From assembly GCA_049289295.1 (NCBI GenBank), contig JBATLL010000070.1:62001-126000 (forward strand): 64,000 nt of DNA, given 5' to 3'. Numbering within the stretch: position 1 is the stretch's first letter; each line of letters begins with the position of its first letter. The translations under genes and the position numbers were made by a program. The DNA is from BOKV01 sp049289295 (GTDB lineage Bacteria; Pseudomonadota; Alphaproteobacteria; Rhizobiales; Rhizobiaceae). Shown here in pieces: positions 1-8,673 of the stretch. Under the pieces are notes generated by a model. That model was not told the origin of the DNA. It saw only the letters and a program-made list of their open reading frames with translations, and ran no database searches.

Positions 1-2
1 CG

Positions 3-617
3 ACCCGGGATATCGCTGGCTCTGCCCGCACGAACATCGCCTCCATTGCCTATCATTTTGGTGGCAAGGAGGGGCTGAGGAAGGCTTGCGCACAGCATGT
101 CGTGAATTTCGTGCGTGCCTTGCTCACGAGCGCCTCTCCCGGCTTCTATCAGGCAGTCGATGGCCAGGCCCGCACCATGCAGGATGCCGAAAGCGAAATC
201 CTGGCAATACTCTCCCACCTGGTGCGAACGGTGCTCGTCCTGCCCCAGGCTCGCCTGATCGTACGGTTCGTGATGCGGGAGATGGCCAACCCCTCGATCG
301 TGTTCGACATACTCTATTCGGGTGTTTTCAAGCCGTCCCATCAACGCATGTGCACCTTGTGGGCGACCGCGACAGGCAGGGACCCTGACAGTGAAGCTGT
401 CCGGATCTCCGTTTTCACCGTCATTGGGCAAATTGTCTATTTCCGCATTGGTTCGCAGATCGTTGCGCGCCGGATGGCCTGGGAAGGCTATTCGGCTGAA
501 GAGGCCTCAAGGGTGGCTGATGCGATCATCGCCAATGCGCGCGCGATTATTGCCGCTGAACGAAACGCCATGCCGACAGAAATCAATTTGTCGCAAGGAA
601 GCAGGGAAGAACAATGA
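3..617 (+). CDS. TetR-family regulator, CecR-like (5' end outside window)
   Basis: The reading frame is open from the first complete codon at base 3, so the N-terminus lies outside the window; 204 residues are visible. The first 20 or so residues (TRDIAGSARTNIASIAYHFG, then GKEGL) are the end of a TetR helix-turn-helix. The C-terminal half, ending FRIGSQIVARRMAWEGYS, looks like the ligand domain of the CecR/YbiH (DUF1956) branch. In E. coli, cecR is next to ybhGFSR, which encode a membrane-fusion protein and ABC exporter. Here the same kind of genes follow directly, and the stop codon overlaps the next start by 4 bases (ATGA). It is probably a drug-responsive repressor of this operon; that role is inferred. 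Confidence 0.85.
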   Translation, partial: TRDIAGSARTNIASIAYHFGGKEGLRKACAQHVVNFVRALLTSASPGFYQAVDGQARTMQDAESEILAILSHLVRTVLVLPQARLIVRFVMREMANPSIVFDILYSGVFKPSHQRMCTLWATATGRDPDSEAVRISVFTVIGQIVYFRIGSQIVARRMAWEGYSAEEASRVADAIIANARAIIAAERNAMPTEINLSQGSREEQ

Positions 618-1594
618 TGAGCTGGATTTGCCTTGTGCCGGTAATTGCCGGTCTGTTTTCCGCCTGCAACGATCAGGCGTACCTGGCAACCGGTTACGTG
701 GAAGGTGAATATGTCCTGCTGGCGCCCCTCGAGACTGCGCAGGTCATAACGATCGACGTGCGCAAGGGCGACCGGGTCGGTACTGGGTCACAAGTCGCCA
801 TTCTGGAAAGCCGTGACGCGGAACTCGCCGTTCAGGAAGCAGAAGCAGCGATGCTCAATGCGCGCGCCGTTCTGGAAAATCTGAAATCGGGCAAGCGCGC
901 TGAGGAAATATCTGTGATCGAGGCATCGTTGCGTCTGGCGAATGTCCAGCTCGAGGAAGCGCGGCGCGCGCTTCAGCGCCAGAAGGAACTGTCGAGCGGG
1001 GGATTTTCATCAACCGCAAATCTCGACGCTGCAGCCACCGCACTTGAACTGGCGGAGGGAAGGGTTGGAGAACTGGAAGCGACCCTCGCGGTTGCCCGTT
1101 TGCCGGCAAGACCGGCAGAGATTGACGCGGCGCACAATCGCCTCGATCAGACGGACGCTGCACTCAGTTCAGCGCGCTGGCGACTTTCTCAGCGCACTGT
1201 GATCGCACCGCAGGATGGCGAAATCGCTGACGTAATATCGCGCGTTGGCGAATTGTCCGGCCCGCAGTCACCTGTCGTCTCCCTGTTGCCGGACGGAGCG
1301 GTGAAGCTGAAACTTTTCGTGCCGCAATCGGCGCTGGCCGACGTCACACCCGGTCGCAGGTTGAATGTGCATTGCGACAACTGCCCGCAAGGCCTTACCG
1401 CCACCGTGAGCTATGTCTCGAAGGAGCCGGAATTCACGCCACCCGTCATCTACTCGTCTGACAATCGCCAGAAGCTGGTTTACCTTGTCGAGGCGCGCCC
1501 TGACGCCAGGACGGACGGGACTGGCTCAGGTATCCTGAGACCGGGCCTGATCGTGGATGTCCAGCTTGCCCCGGCGCAAGGTGCTGCACAATGA
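614..1594 (+). CDS. HlyD/YbhG-type membrane fusion protein, probable lipoprotein
   Basis: A 326-residue periplasmic adaptor that would link the inner-membrane ABC exporter encoded downstream to an outer-membrane channel. Residues 1-18 form a short hydrophobic signal ending in FSAC, a plausible lipobox with Cys18. A biotinyl/lipoyl-like half-motif follows (about 25-65, containing VRKGDRVGTG), then a long Ala/Glu/Leu-rich coiled-coil hairpin (about 70-195), then the second lipoyl half (APQDGEIADV) and a beta-barrel part. Its start overlaps the regulator stop (ATGA), and its own stop overlaps the ATPase start in the same way, indicating translational coupling. YbhG itself is not known as a lipoprotein, so the lipobox deserves checking. 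Confidence 0.85.
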   Translation: MMSWICLVPVIAGLFSACNDQAYLATGYVEGEYVLLAPLETAQVITIDVRKGDRVGTGSQVAILESRDAELAVQEAEAAMLNARAVLENLKSGKRAEEISVIEASLRLANVQLEEARRALQRQKELSSGGFSSTANLDAAATALELAEGRVGELEATLAVARLPARPAEIDAAHNRLDQTDAALSSARWRLSQRTVIAPQDGEIADVISRVGELSGPQSPVVSLLPDGAVKLKLFVPQSALADVTPGRRLNVHCDNCPQGLTATVSYVSKEPEFTPPVIYSSDNRQKLVYLVEARPDARTDGTGSGILRPGLIVDVQLAPAQGAAQ

Positions 1595-2556
1595 GCGCCA
1601 GCACGCAGGACAATGGCAGCCTTGCCATCGACGTGCGAGGCCTTTCCAAGAGCTTCACCGGGCGCAAGGTCGTCGACGATTTCAGCCTGGCGGTACGCAA
1701 GGGTGAGATTGTCGGCTTTCTGGGTCCTAATGGTTCGGGAAAGACAACGACCATCCGGATGATCTGCGGCTTGCTGACGCCCGACGAAGGGTCGGGAACC
1801 GTGCTGGGCCTCGACGTCATCAGGGACAGCCAGTCAATCAAGGACCAGGTCGGTTACATGACCCAGCGATTCTCGCTGTATGAAGACCTGTCAATCGAGG
1901 AAAACCTCACGTTTGTCGCCAGGCTCTACCGGTTGAACCCAGCTGCGGAGCATGTCGACAACACATTGGAAACGCTGGGCCTGACCAGTCGGCGCAAGCA
2001 GCTTGCCGGAACGCTTTCGGGAGGATGGAAACAGCGCCTGGCGCTGGCTGCATGCATCATGCACCGGCCGCGGCTTTTGCTGCTCGATGAGCCGACAGCG
2101 GGAGTGGACCCCAAGGCACGGCGCGAATTCTGGGACGAGATACACGCACTTGCCGCTGCCGGCCTGACGGTTCTGGTTTCCACCCACTACATGGATGAAG
2201 CGGAGCGCTGCCACCGCATCAGCTACATCTCCTACGGGCGGCTGATTGCGCAGGGTACAGTGGCGGAAGTGGTCAAGCAGTCCGGCCTTGTGACCTTCCT
2301 GGTCACAGGCACTGGCCTGGAACGCCTGGCTCGCGGCCTGGGCGGACTTGCCGGTGTCGAACAGGTCGCGCCCTTCGGCAACGCGCTCCATGTGGTCGGC
2401 AGCGACAAGGCGCTGATGCGAAAATCGCTGGTGCCCTTTGCCGCGCAGCACAGCGTAAACCTGAAGCTGGGTGAAACCAGTCTGGAAGATGTGTTCATCA
2501 AGTTCATGGCAGCCAGCACGAACAATTCCCGCCAACAGGGAGTAGGTTCCCAATGA
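1591..2556 (+). CDS. ABC transporter ATP-binding protein (YbhF-like, single domain)
   Basis: A 321-residue ATPase subunit for the exporter encoded with its neighbours. It has Walker A GPNGSGKTT at residues 45-53, Q-loop region near 92, signature LSGGW at 142-146, Walker B LLLLDEP at 162-168 and the H-loop in VSTHYMDEA. E. coli YbhF has two nucleotide-binding domains in one chain (about 580 residues); this protein has only one, so it should work as a dimer. The C-terminal part (about 230-321) resembles the extension common in DrrA-type drug/lipid exporters. It overlaps both neighbours by 4 bases. Confidence 0.9.
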   Translation: MSASTQDNGSLAIDVRGLSKSFTGRKVVDDFSLAVRKGEIVGFLGPNGSGKTTTIRMICGLLTPDEGSGTVLGLDVIRDSQSIKDQVGYMTQRFSLYEDLSIEENLTFVARLYRLNPAAEHVDNTLETLGLTSRRKQLAGTLSGGWKQRLALAACIMHRPRLLLLDEPTAGVDPKARREFWDEIHALAAAGLTVLVSTHYMDEAERCHRISYISYGRLIAQGTVAEVVKQSGLVTFLVTGTGLERLARGLGGLAGVEQVAPFGNALHVVGSDKALMRKSLVPFAAQHSVNLKLGETSLEDVFIKFMAASTNNSRQQGVGSQ

Positions 2557-3692
2557 CGCGCTTCGGATTTTCACTGGCGCGCCTCTGCGCCATTCTCGCC
2601 AAGGAATTCATCCAGATGCGGCGCGATCGCGTCACTTTTGCCATGATGCTGGGTGTGCCGCTGATGCAGCTCATCCTCTTCGGCTTTGCCATCAACAATG
2701 ATCCCAAGGGCCTGCCTGCAGTGATAGTGGCGACCAGTGCCGATCCTTATACGCGCTCGATTGTCACTGCCCTTGAACTGACAGGCTACTACCGGTTCGA
2801 TCATCGCGCGCAGTCTGCCGAACAGGCGGAGCACCTGTTGGCAAGCGGCAAGGTGGCATTTGTCGTCACCATCCCTTCGGACTTCGGCATCCGGGTTGAG
2901 CGAAACGACAATCCGACCATCCTGGTCGAAGCCGACGCAACTGATCCCGCATCGGCAAGTGGCGCGATCTCGACGCTCGGTACCGTTGCCCAGCAGGCGC
3001 TGTTGCGGGAAAAGGGCTTGGACATGCTGCAGCGAAAACCGCCTCCAGCCAGCCTGAACGTGATTGTTCACCGCCGCTACAATCCCGAAGGCGTGTCCCA
3101 GTACAACATCGTTCCGGGTCTGCTCGGCGTCATCCTGCAGATGACGATGGTAATGATGACGTCGATGGCGCTCACCCGCGAAAGCGAGCGTGGCACCATG
3201 GAAAATCTCCTTGCGATGCCAGCCCGGCCCGCCGAAATCATGCTCGGCAAGATTTTACCTTATCTGGCTGTTGGAGCGGTGCAAGTCGTCGTGGTGCTGA
3301 CGGCTTCACGCACGCTCTTTTCCGTTCCTTTCTTTGGCAACATGGCCCTGCTGATGGGCGGCATTCTCATCTTCGTCCTGTCGCTTGTTCTGTTGGGCTA
3401 TGCAATTTCGACCGCATCGCGCAACCAGATGCAGGCGATGCAGCTGACCTTCTTCTTCTTCCTGCCATCCTTGCTGCTGTCGGGGTTCATGTTCCCGTTT
3501 CGCGGCATGCCGGGCTGGGCTCAGGTCCTGGGCGAACTGTTCCCGCTGACCCATTTCCTGCGCGTCATCCGCTCCGTGATGCTCAAGGGTGCATCACTTC
3601 CCGACATCGGGCTGGAAATGTGGATACTGGTTCTGTTCGTCGTCGTATATGCGGCCCTGGCGCTCATGCGCTTCCGCACGACGCTTGATTGA
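2553..3692 (+). CDS. ABC-2 type permease (YbhS/YbhR-like)
   Basis: A 379-residue integral membrane subunit. One hydrophobic helix lies near residues 28-48, then a large periplasmic region (about 50-170), then five hydrophobic segments to the C-terminus; the family motif YNIVPGLLG is near residue 185. This is the usual ABC-2 plan of one N-terminal helix plus a C-terminal bundle. E. coli has two different permeases (YbhS, YbhR), but only one is seen here, so a homodimer is likely. It is the last gene of the four-gene operon; the next gene is convergent and begins 18 bases beyond the stop. Confidence 0.88.
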   Translation: MTRFGFSLARLCAILAKEFIQMRRDRVTFAMMLGVPLMQLILFGFAINNDPKGLPAVIVATSADPYTRSIVTALELTGYYRFDHRAQSAEQAEHLLASGKVAFVVTIPSDFGIRVERNDNPTILVEADATDPASASGAISTLGTVAQQALLREKGLDMLQRKPPPASLNVIVHRRYNPEGVSQYNIVPGLLGVILQMTMVMMTSMALTRESERGTMENLLAMPARPAEIMLGKILPYLAVGAVQVVVVLTASRTLFSVPFFGNMALLMGGILIFVLSLVLLGYAISTASRNQMQAMQLTFFFFLPSLLLSGFMFPFRGMPGWAQVLGELFPLTHFLRVIRSVMLKGASLPDIGLEMWILVLFVVVYAALALMRFRTTLD

Positions 3693-3710
3693 CCGGTCAG
3701 GGCAGGCAAC

Positions 3711-4550
3711 TCAGCGCGACAGCAGTACGGGAACCGGCATGGACGAGAGCAGGGTTCTTGTCGCCCCGCCGAACAGCAGCTCGCGCAGCCGTGACTTGCT
3801 GTAGGCTCCCATGACCACCATGTCCGCAGCACTCTCCGTGATGCGGTTCTCGATCGCTTCGCCAATCGGTATGCCACCGGATGGCTGGTTCACGATCTGG
3901 GCGCGAATACCGTGGCGGTCAAGCGCCAGCGCCAGTTCGGAGCCCTGCATCGAGGCACGGTGTTCCTCGTTCGATTCAGGATCGATCAGCAGGATCTCAA
4001 CTTCCTGTGCCCTGGCGAGGAACGGCAGCGCGTCAAATGCCGCACGCGCCGCTTCGCGCGTATTGTTCCAGGCAATGATGATGCGCTTGGGGTCGAACTG
4101 CGAACTCCAGGTATAGGGCACCATCAATACGGGGCGCCCGCTTTCAAACAGCAGCGCACCGAGATTGAGTTCGCCCGATTCCGGATGGTCCGGATCATCC
4201 TGCTGCACGACCACAAGGTCGGCGGAAAAAGCGCTGGAGATGGACGATAAAGCACTGTCGCCGCTGAAAGATTCAATGCCGCGCCATTCACCCGCAAGCC
4301 CCTGCCTTGACAGGTAGGCCTTGAACGCCACTCCAAGCGCATCCATGCGCTCGCGATTGGCTTCCAGAATGGAGGCATCATATGGAATACCCTCCATGCC
4401 TATCGCCGGAACATAGGCGGCAGGTGAAGGCTCGGAATGAACACCGATGATGAAGCCTTCGTTTTTCAGCGCAACCGCGCCTGCTACATCAAGTACGCGC
4501 GGCAGGTCTTCTTCGCCGCGAATGACTGCCACGAGTGTTTTCGCAAACAT
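3711..4550 (-). CDS. universal stress protein (UspA family, about 280 residues)
   Basis: A 279-residue protein whose C-terminal Usp domain ends with MGAYSKSRLREL, then FGGATRTLL and PVPVLLSR. This is close to the G-2x-G-9x-G(S/T) nucleotide loop, except that the second glycine of the classical motif appears to be Ser. The N-terminal half is a second, diverged Usp-like unit starting FAKTLVAVI. The frame stays open to 4757, but the ATG at 4550 is preferred: a strong AGGAGG lies 6 bases upstream and the family start begins there. An FNR/FixK-like site lies about 68 bases upstream, which would fit low-oxygen induction, as known for other bacterial Usp genes. Confidence 0.88.
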   Translation of the reverse strand: MFAKTLVAVIRGEEDLPRVLDVAGAVALKNEGFIIGVHSEPSPAAYVPAIGMEGIPYDASILEANRERMDALGVAFKAYLSRQGLAGEWRGIESFSGDSALSSISSAFSADLVVVQQDDPDHPESGELNLGALLFESGRPVLMVPYTWSSQFDPKRIIIAWNNTREAARAAFDALPFLARAQEVEILLIDPESNEEHRASMQGSELALALDRHGIRAQIVNQPSGGIPIGEAIENRITESAADMVVMGAYSKSRLRELLFGGATRTLLSSMPVPVLLSR

Positions 4551-4611
4551 GCAAACCTCCTGATATCCTGATAACGGTTGCCTCACCCTAGTATTATCCA
4601 GGGGCCGAACC

Positions 4612-4625
4612 TTGATCGGCGTCAA
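4612..4625 (-). promoter_or_regulatory. FNR/FixK-type box upstream of the universal stress gene
   Basis: TTGATCGGCGTCAA matches the TTGAY-N4-RTCAA half-site symmetry of FNR/FixK/FnrL boxes. Reading towards the stress gene (minus), a GATAAT hexamer follows after 13 bases (4598-4593). This spacing is shorter than that of a class II activator site centred at -41.5, so either another -10 is used or the match is partly fortuitous. The site also lies just beyond the xseA stop (4642), so it is intergenic. Confidence 0.5.
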
Positions 4626-4641
4626 CCGGCATGCAGTTCTC

Positions 4642-6168
4642 TCAGAACAGGTTACCCTGAGAACCCCCTGGGTTCCTGGCAGGTTTTGCAGCGGGCTTCT
4701 GGCCTTGCTTCGAAGCTGCAGGCACTGCGCTGGTGACAGTAGCACCAAACGAACCATCGCGCATCTGCACCGTTACAGCCTGCCCGCCTTGCACATCGGC
4801 ACTGGCAACGACAGGTTTGCCCTGGGCATCGCGCACCAGCGCAAAGCCGCGCTCCAGCACTTTCGTGTGCGAAAGGCTGCCGATCAGTCGCCAGGCATTG
4901 TCAAGGCGGGTCCGCGAGCGCTCTGCTCCGGAAATGAACGCCTTGCCGCACCGTTCCCAACGCGAATCCAGCTTTTCCCTGAAGCGAACAGTCCGGTTTG
5001 TCTGCGCGAGTGTGCCGCGCCGCTGCAGCGAGCCGACCCGTTCGATATTGCGTTCAATCCCGCTTTGAATGCCTCGCCATGTCAGTCGGCTGCGCACGCG
5101 CAGGAAGGCGTCGCGTTTGCGGCTCGTCGCAATCTCCAGCCCGTGCCTGAGCTTTGCGCCTGCTGCATCGAGCCTCTGGCGAGGGGTCTCAAGCAATCTG
5201 TCTGACGAACCAAGGCCACGCGCTGCCGAACGCAGTTGCGTTCGGGCCTGGTCGATCCGCCGTGTCAGGCCGGAGCGCAGGCGCGCGGAAAGCGCGGAAA
5301 CGAAGGCTTCCAGCTCTGCCTTGACCGGTACCGCAAGTTCCGCAGCACCGGTAGGTGTTGGCGCGCGCAGATCAGCTGCAAGATCAATCAGTGTCCAGTC
5401 AGTTTCATGCCCGACGGCCGAAATCAGCGGAATGCCCGAATTGGCCACCGCCCTGACCGCCACTTCGTCGTTGAAACCCCATAGATCCTCGATAGATCCA
5501 CCGCCACGCGCGACGATGATGATATCTGGCCGCTTGATTGGACCGCCGGGTGCAATCGCGTTGAAACCTTCGATGGCATTTGCCACTTCCGGCCCGCATG
5601 TCTCGCCCTGGACACGAACCGGCCACACGATCACATGCAGCGGAAACCTGTCGGCAATTCGGTGCAAGACGTCCCGGATAACCGCTCCGGTCGGTGACGT
5701 CACAACGCCGATTACCATCGGCAGGTAAGGGAGCAACTGCTTGCGTTCGGCGGAAAACAGACCCTCGGCTTCGAGTTTCCGTTTGCGTTGCTCAAGCAGC
5801 GCCATCAGCGCGCCAGCGCCCGCTGGTTCAAGCGATTCAATGACGATCTGATATTTCGACGTGCCCGGATAGGTAGTCAGCTTGCCGGTGGCAATTACCT
5901 CCATCCCCTCCTCGGGCATGTGCTTCAATTTGCTCGCAACGCCTCGCCAGATGACCGCCTCCAGGCGAGCGCGGTCGTCCTTCAGCGCAAAATAGCAATG
6001 CCCGGAAGAATGGGCGCCACGGAAACCGGAAATTTCACCACGAACGCGAACGTGGGTGAAATTCTCCTCGACCATTCGTTTGAGCAGGTTCGAAACTTCC
6101 GACACCGAGAATTCGGCCACATTGGACCGTGGCTCCTCGCCATCGCCAGTCTTGCTGTCTGTGTCCAT
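4642..6168 (-). CDS. xseA: exodeoxyribonuclease VII large subunit
   Basis: A 508-residue catalytic subunit of ExoVII, which degrades single-stranded DNA from both ends. Residues about 18-115 form the OB-fold (FSVSEVSNLLKRMVEENF, RGEISGF). The central nuclease domain carries ARGGGSIEDLWGFND (about 218-232), SAVGHETDWTLID and RAPTPTGAAE, all hallmarks of the family. A long charged coiled-coil region (about 290-400) follows, and the C-terminus is a short basic Lys/Pro-rich tail. It lies 60 bases after the ABC permease gene on the same strand. The small subunit gene xseB is not in the window. Confidence 0.97.
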   Translation of the reverse strand: MDTDSKTGDGEEPRSNVAEFSVSEVSNLLKRMVEENFTHVRVRGEISGFRGAHSSGHCYFALKDDRARLEAVIWRGVASKLKHMPEEGMEVIATGKLTTYPGTSKYQIVIESLEPAGAGALMALLEQRKRKLEAEGLFSAERKQLLPYLPMVIGVVTSPTGAVIRDVLHRIADRFPLHVIVWPVRVQGETCGPEVANAIEGFNAIAPGGPIKRPDIIIVARGGGSIEDLWGFNDEVAVRAVANSGIPLISAVGHETDWTLIDLAADLRAPTPTGAAELAVPVKAELEAFVSALSARLRSGLTRRIDQARTQLRSAARGLGSSDRLLETPRQRLDAAGAKLRHGLEIATSRKRDAFLRVRSRLTWRGIQSGIERNIERVGSLQRRGTLAQTNRTVRFREKLDSRWERCGKAFISGAERSRTRLDNAWRLIGSLSHTKVLERGFALVRDAQGKPVVASADVQGGQAVTVQMRDGSFGATVTSAVPAASKQGQKPAAKPARNPGGSQGNLF

Positions 6169-6228
6169 CCGGACTGTCCATTCGCTGAATCGCTGTCAGC
6201 GCCAGACAAGCATTTCCCGCCGACGATC

Positions 6229-7773
6229 TCAACCTTGGAAAGCTTCGCTCGCGTCCGGTCGCATGTTGCGCGCGATGAAGAGCACCAGCATGCAGCACCC
6301 TGCAAGCCAGATCGCCATCCATGACCCGTTTGCCCAGAAGGCGGCACAGCCGGCCCACAGGATGGATGAAAAGGCTTCCGCGAAGGTCGCCACACGCGAT
6401 GAGGTCTGCCTTCTGCGAAAACTGCTTCGCTTGGCCTGCGAACGAAACCAGAGCTGGATCATGATCGCGGAAAGACTGGCGGCAATGATGGCGGCGAAGG
6501 CAACCAGTGCTGCCCGGGGGTCGATGAATGCCATGAACACCAGGATTGGTCCGATGCCGATTGCCATCGCTCCAAGGACGGCTTCGATCTTTGCGCGCAG
6601 TACCATGTTGGGTGTGACTGGTGCCGTGGCAACCAGTTGCGGCGCATCCTCGCCCGAAATGGCAAGCCAGGCCAGGCCTCCCGAAAGCTGGCCTGCCGCC
6701 ATCACCAGCACAGGAACGACCACGGTCGGCACGGCGCCAGCCGAACCGAAACCGTGCCAGAGCATGAAGGCAGGCGGCACGAGATAGAAGATCTGCATCA
6801 GCGTCTGCGAAATCAGCCAGTGGTCGCGCCGCAGCAGTTTCCATTCCTTGTGCCGCAGGGCGCCTGCCATCGACTGATGCCGGAATTTCCGTCCCGAATG
6901 AGCCTTGATCTTGCCGGTAATGGCTACCCCTGCTGCCGCCAGGACGCGCTCCGCAAGGCTGGCGGACAATCCCGAAATGGTAGCGAAGAAAAGGAGCGCT
7001 GTGGCGGCAAGCAACAGCGCCAGCGGCAGCATCTCGCCGGTCACCGCGCGAGCCGGGTACCACACGAACGAGGTTGACTCAGGAAGATGCTCGCGCACGG
7101 CATTCGATGTCAGATAGGCAATGCGCGAAAGCGTTCCCATCGAACTGATGGCGGCAAGCTGTATTCCGATGATGAAGCTTGCGCCCACGACTGCAGCCAC
7201 GATCTGGGCAATCAATCGCGTCCGGCGTGCGCCAATGGTTGCAAAAAGGAACAGGGTCAGCAGCAGGGAGATCAGCGTGGAAATCACTCCGGCTGCAAGC
7301 AGGACCGGATAGGCCGCAAGCCATGCGAAGGAATCAGTGAATACGAGAACGTTGATCAGCGGTGAAGCCAGCAGCACCGACAACAAGGCTGTGGAAGCGG
7401 CAATGGCTAGGAGCTTCACCAGGAAGAGCTTCTGCTGGGAGACGGGGGAGGAAAGGACAAGATCGAGATCGGAGCGCGAATAGAAAATGCGCGTTACCGA
7501 CTCCATCGCCTGCGAGGTCATGAGCGAAAATGGCAGGACCATGAGTGCCGAGACGAAAACCAGAAGATCCATTCTGTCCGTCGATGGATGAGTAGGAGTT
7601 CCCGATGTCATTACCCAGGCAATTGCATGGAGCATGATCGCGCCAGCCACGGTGAAAATGACAACAGCCTTTTCCCGGCTCTTTCGCCCAGCCGTCATCA
7701 TTGCCATGAAATCACGCCACGACAGACGCATTTCATGGCGCGCCAGACTGACCACTCCTGCAGGCTGCATCAT
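6229..7773 (-). CDS. ABC exporter permease, about 12 hydrophobic segments
   Basis: A 514-residue polytopic protein beginning MMQPAGVVSLARHEMRLSWRD, with an N-terminal cytoplasmic stretch followed by around twelve hydrophobic helices, some rich in Ala/Leu/Met. It belongs to the large ABC-2-like permeases encoded next to a CcmA-type ATPase; the substrate cannot be read from sequence. Its ATG overlaps the ATPase stop by 4 bases (ATGA), so the two are co-translated. Residues around 80-100 (SRSDLDLVLSSPVSQQ) form the cytoplasmic loop typical of these permeases. Confidence 0.82.
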   Translation of the reverse strand: MMQPAGVVSLARHEMRLSWRDFMAMMTAGRKSREKAVVIFTVAGAIMLHAIAWVMTSGTPTHPSTDRMDLLVFVSALMVLPFSLMTSQAMESVTRIFYSRSDLDLVLSSPVSQQKLFLVKLLAIAASTALLSVLLASPLINVLVFTDSFAWLAAYPVLLAAGVISTLISLLLTLFLFATIGARRTRLIAQIVAAVVGASFIIGIQLAAISSMGTLSRIAYLTSNAVREHLPESTSFVWYPARAVTGEMLPLALLLAATALLFFATISGLSASLAERVLAAAGVAITGKIKAHSGRKFRHQSMAGALRHKEWKLLRRDHWLISQTLMQIFYLVPPAFMLWHGFGSAGAVPTVVVPVLVMAAGQLSGGLAWLAISGEDAPQLVATAPVTPNMVLRAKIEAVLGAMAIGIGPILVFMAFIDPRAALVAFAAIIAASLSAIMIQLWFRSQAKRSSFRRRQTSSRVATFAEAFSSILWAGCAAFWANGSWMAIWLAGCCMLVLFIARNMRPDASEAFQG

Positions 7774-8528
7774 GCGGCTTCCGCCTCCGCCTCGCCACCA
7801 GCTTCGACAATGTCGAGAAACACTTCTTCAAGCGTCCCGTCGCCCTTGCCTGCCAGTGCACGCAGATCCTTCAATGTTCCCTCCGCCACCAGTTTTCCTT
7901 CTGAAATGACACCGATGCGCTGAGCCATGCGTTCCGCCACTTCGAGGATATGTGTCGTCAGGATCACGGTCGCACCCTGTTCGACACGTTGAAGCAGGAC
8001 ATCCTTCACCAGTCGGGCTGAGGCTGCGTCCAGGCCGGTAAGCGGTTCGTCGAGAATGATGAGATGGGGATCGTGCACCAGCGCGCCAGCAAGCGCTACC
8101 TTCTGGCGCATCCCCTTGGAAAAGCCTTCGCATCTTTCATGTGCATGCGCGGCCAGTTTCAGCCAGTCGAGCAGTTCATGGGCTCTCGACTGCGCCGTCG
8201 CTGGTTCGACGCCCCACAGGCCCGCGACAAATTCCAGATATTCCAGCGGCGTGAGCCGGTCGTAGATCATGGGTTCGTCCGGAACCCATGCAATGACGCG
8301 CTTGGCTTCAACCGGATCGCCTTGCACATTGCGGCCAAAGACATGGATCGAACCGGTATCGGGGCGAAGCAGCCCCGCCACCATGCGCAGTGTCGTTGTC
8401 TTGCCGGCGCCATTGGGTCCCAGAAGGGCGTAGAATTCGCCACTGCGAACGGTCAGATCAAGCCCATTGACCGCCGGACGGTCAAAACGTTTGGTCAGAC
8501 CCCGGATTTCCAGAGCATTCATGGACAT
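7770..8528 (-). CDS. ABC transporter ATP-binding protein (CcmA type)
   Basis: A 252-residue ATPase partner of the adjacent permease. It shows Walker A GPNGAGKTT (about 37-45), a signature variant FSKGMRQK instead of LSGGQ, Walker B LIILDEPLTGLD and the H-loop TTHILE. FSKGM signatures are common in exporters of this class. The frame is open upstream to 8627, but the ATG at 8528 (MSMNALEIRGLTKRF) gives the normal family N-terminus; another in-frame ATG at 8522 is possible. The C-terminus is an unusual Glu/Ala run (EAGGEAEAEAA). Confidence 0.9.
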   Translation of the reverse strand: MSMNALEIRGLTKRFDRPAVNGLDLTVRSGEFYALLGPNGAGKTTTLRMVAGLLRPDTGSIHVFGRNVQGDPVEAKRVIAWVPDEPMIYDRLTPLEYLEFVAGLWGVEPATAQSRAHELLDWLKLAAHAHERCEGFSKGMRQKVALAGALVHDPHLIILDEPLTGLDAASARLVKDVLLQRVEQGATVILTTHILEVAERMAQRIGVISEGKLVAEGTLKDLRALAGKGDGTLEEVFLDIVEAGGEAEAEAA

Positions 8529-8673
8529 GGCAGCGTTCCCCGCGATAGCTGTTTGCCGTAAAGGCCTTGTTCGCGGAAAATTGCCCCGTTCCGCGACTTG
8601 CAGGCTATCGCAAGGGAGTTTCTGCACGGTAAACCTGATCGTTCAGATTGACCGTTCCCTGCCGATTGGATTG

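Noticed and set aside
4551..4757. N-terminal extension of the universal stress protein
   Set aside because: It overlaps the end of xseA and the FNR-like box; the start at 4550 has an excellent AGGAGG and begins the Usp fold.
6035..7063. 342-codon open frame on the minus strand in another frame over the ABC permease and xseA
   Set aside because: It spans two real genes in a different frame and its translation has the Gly/Arg/Ala composition of a shadow frame.
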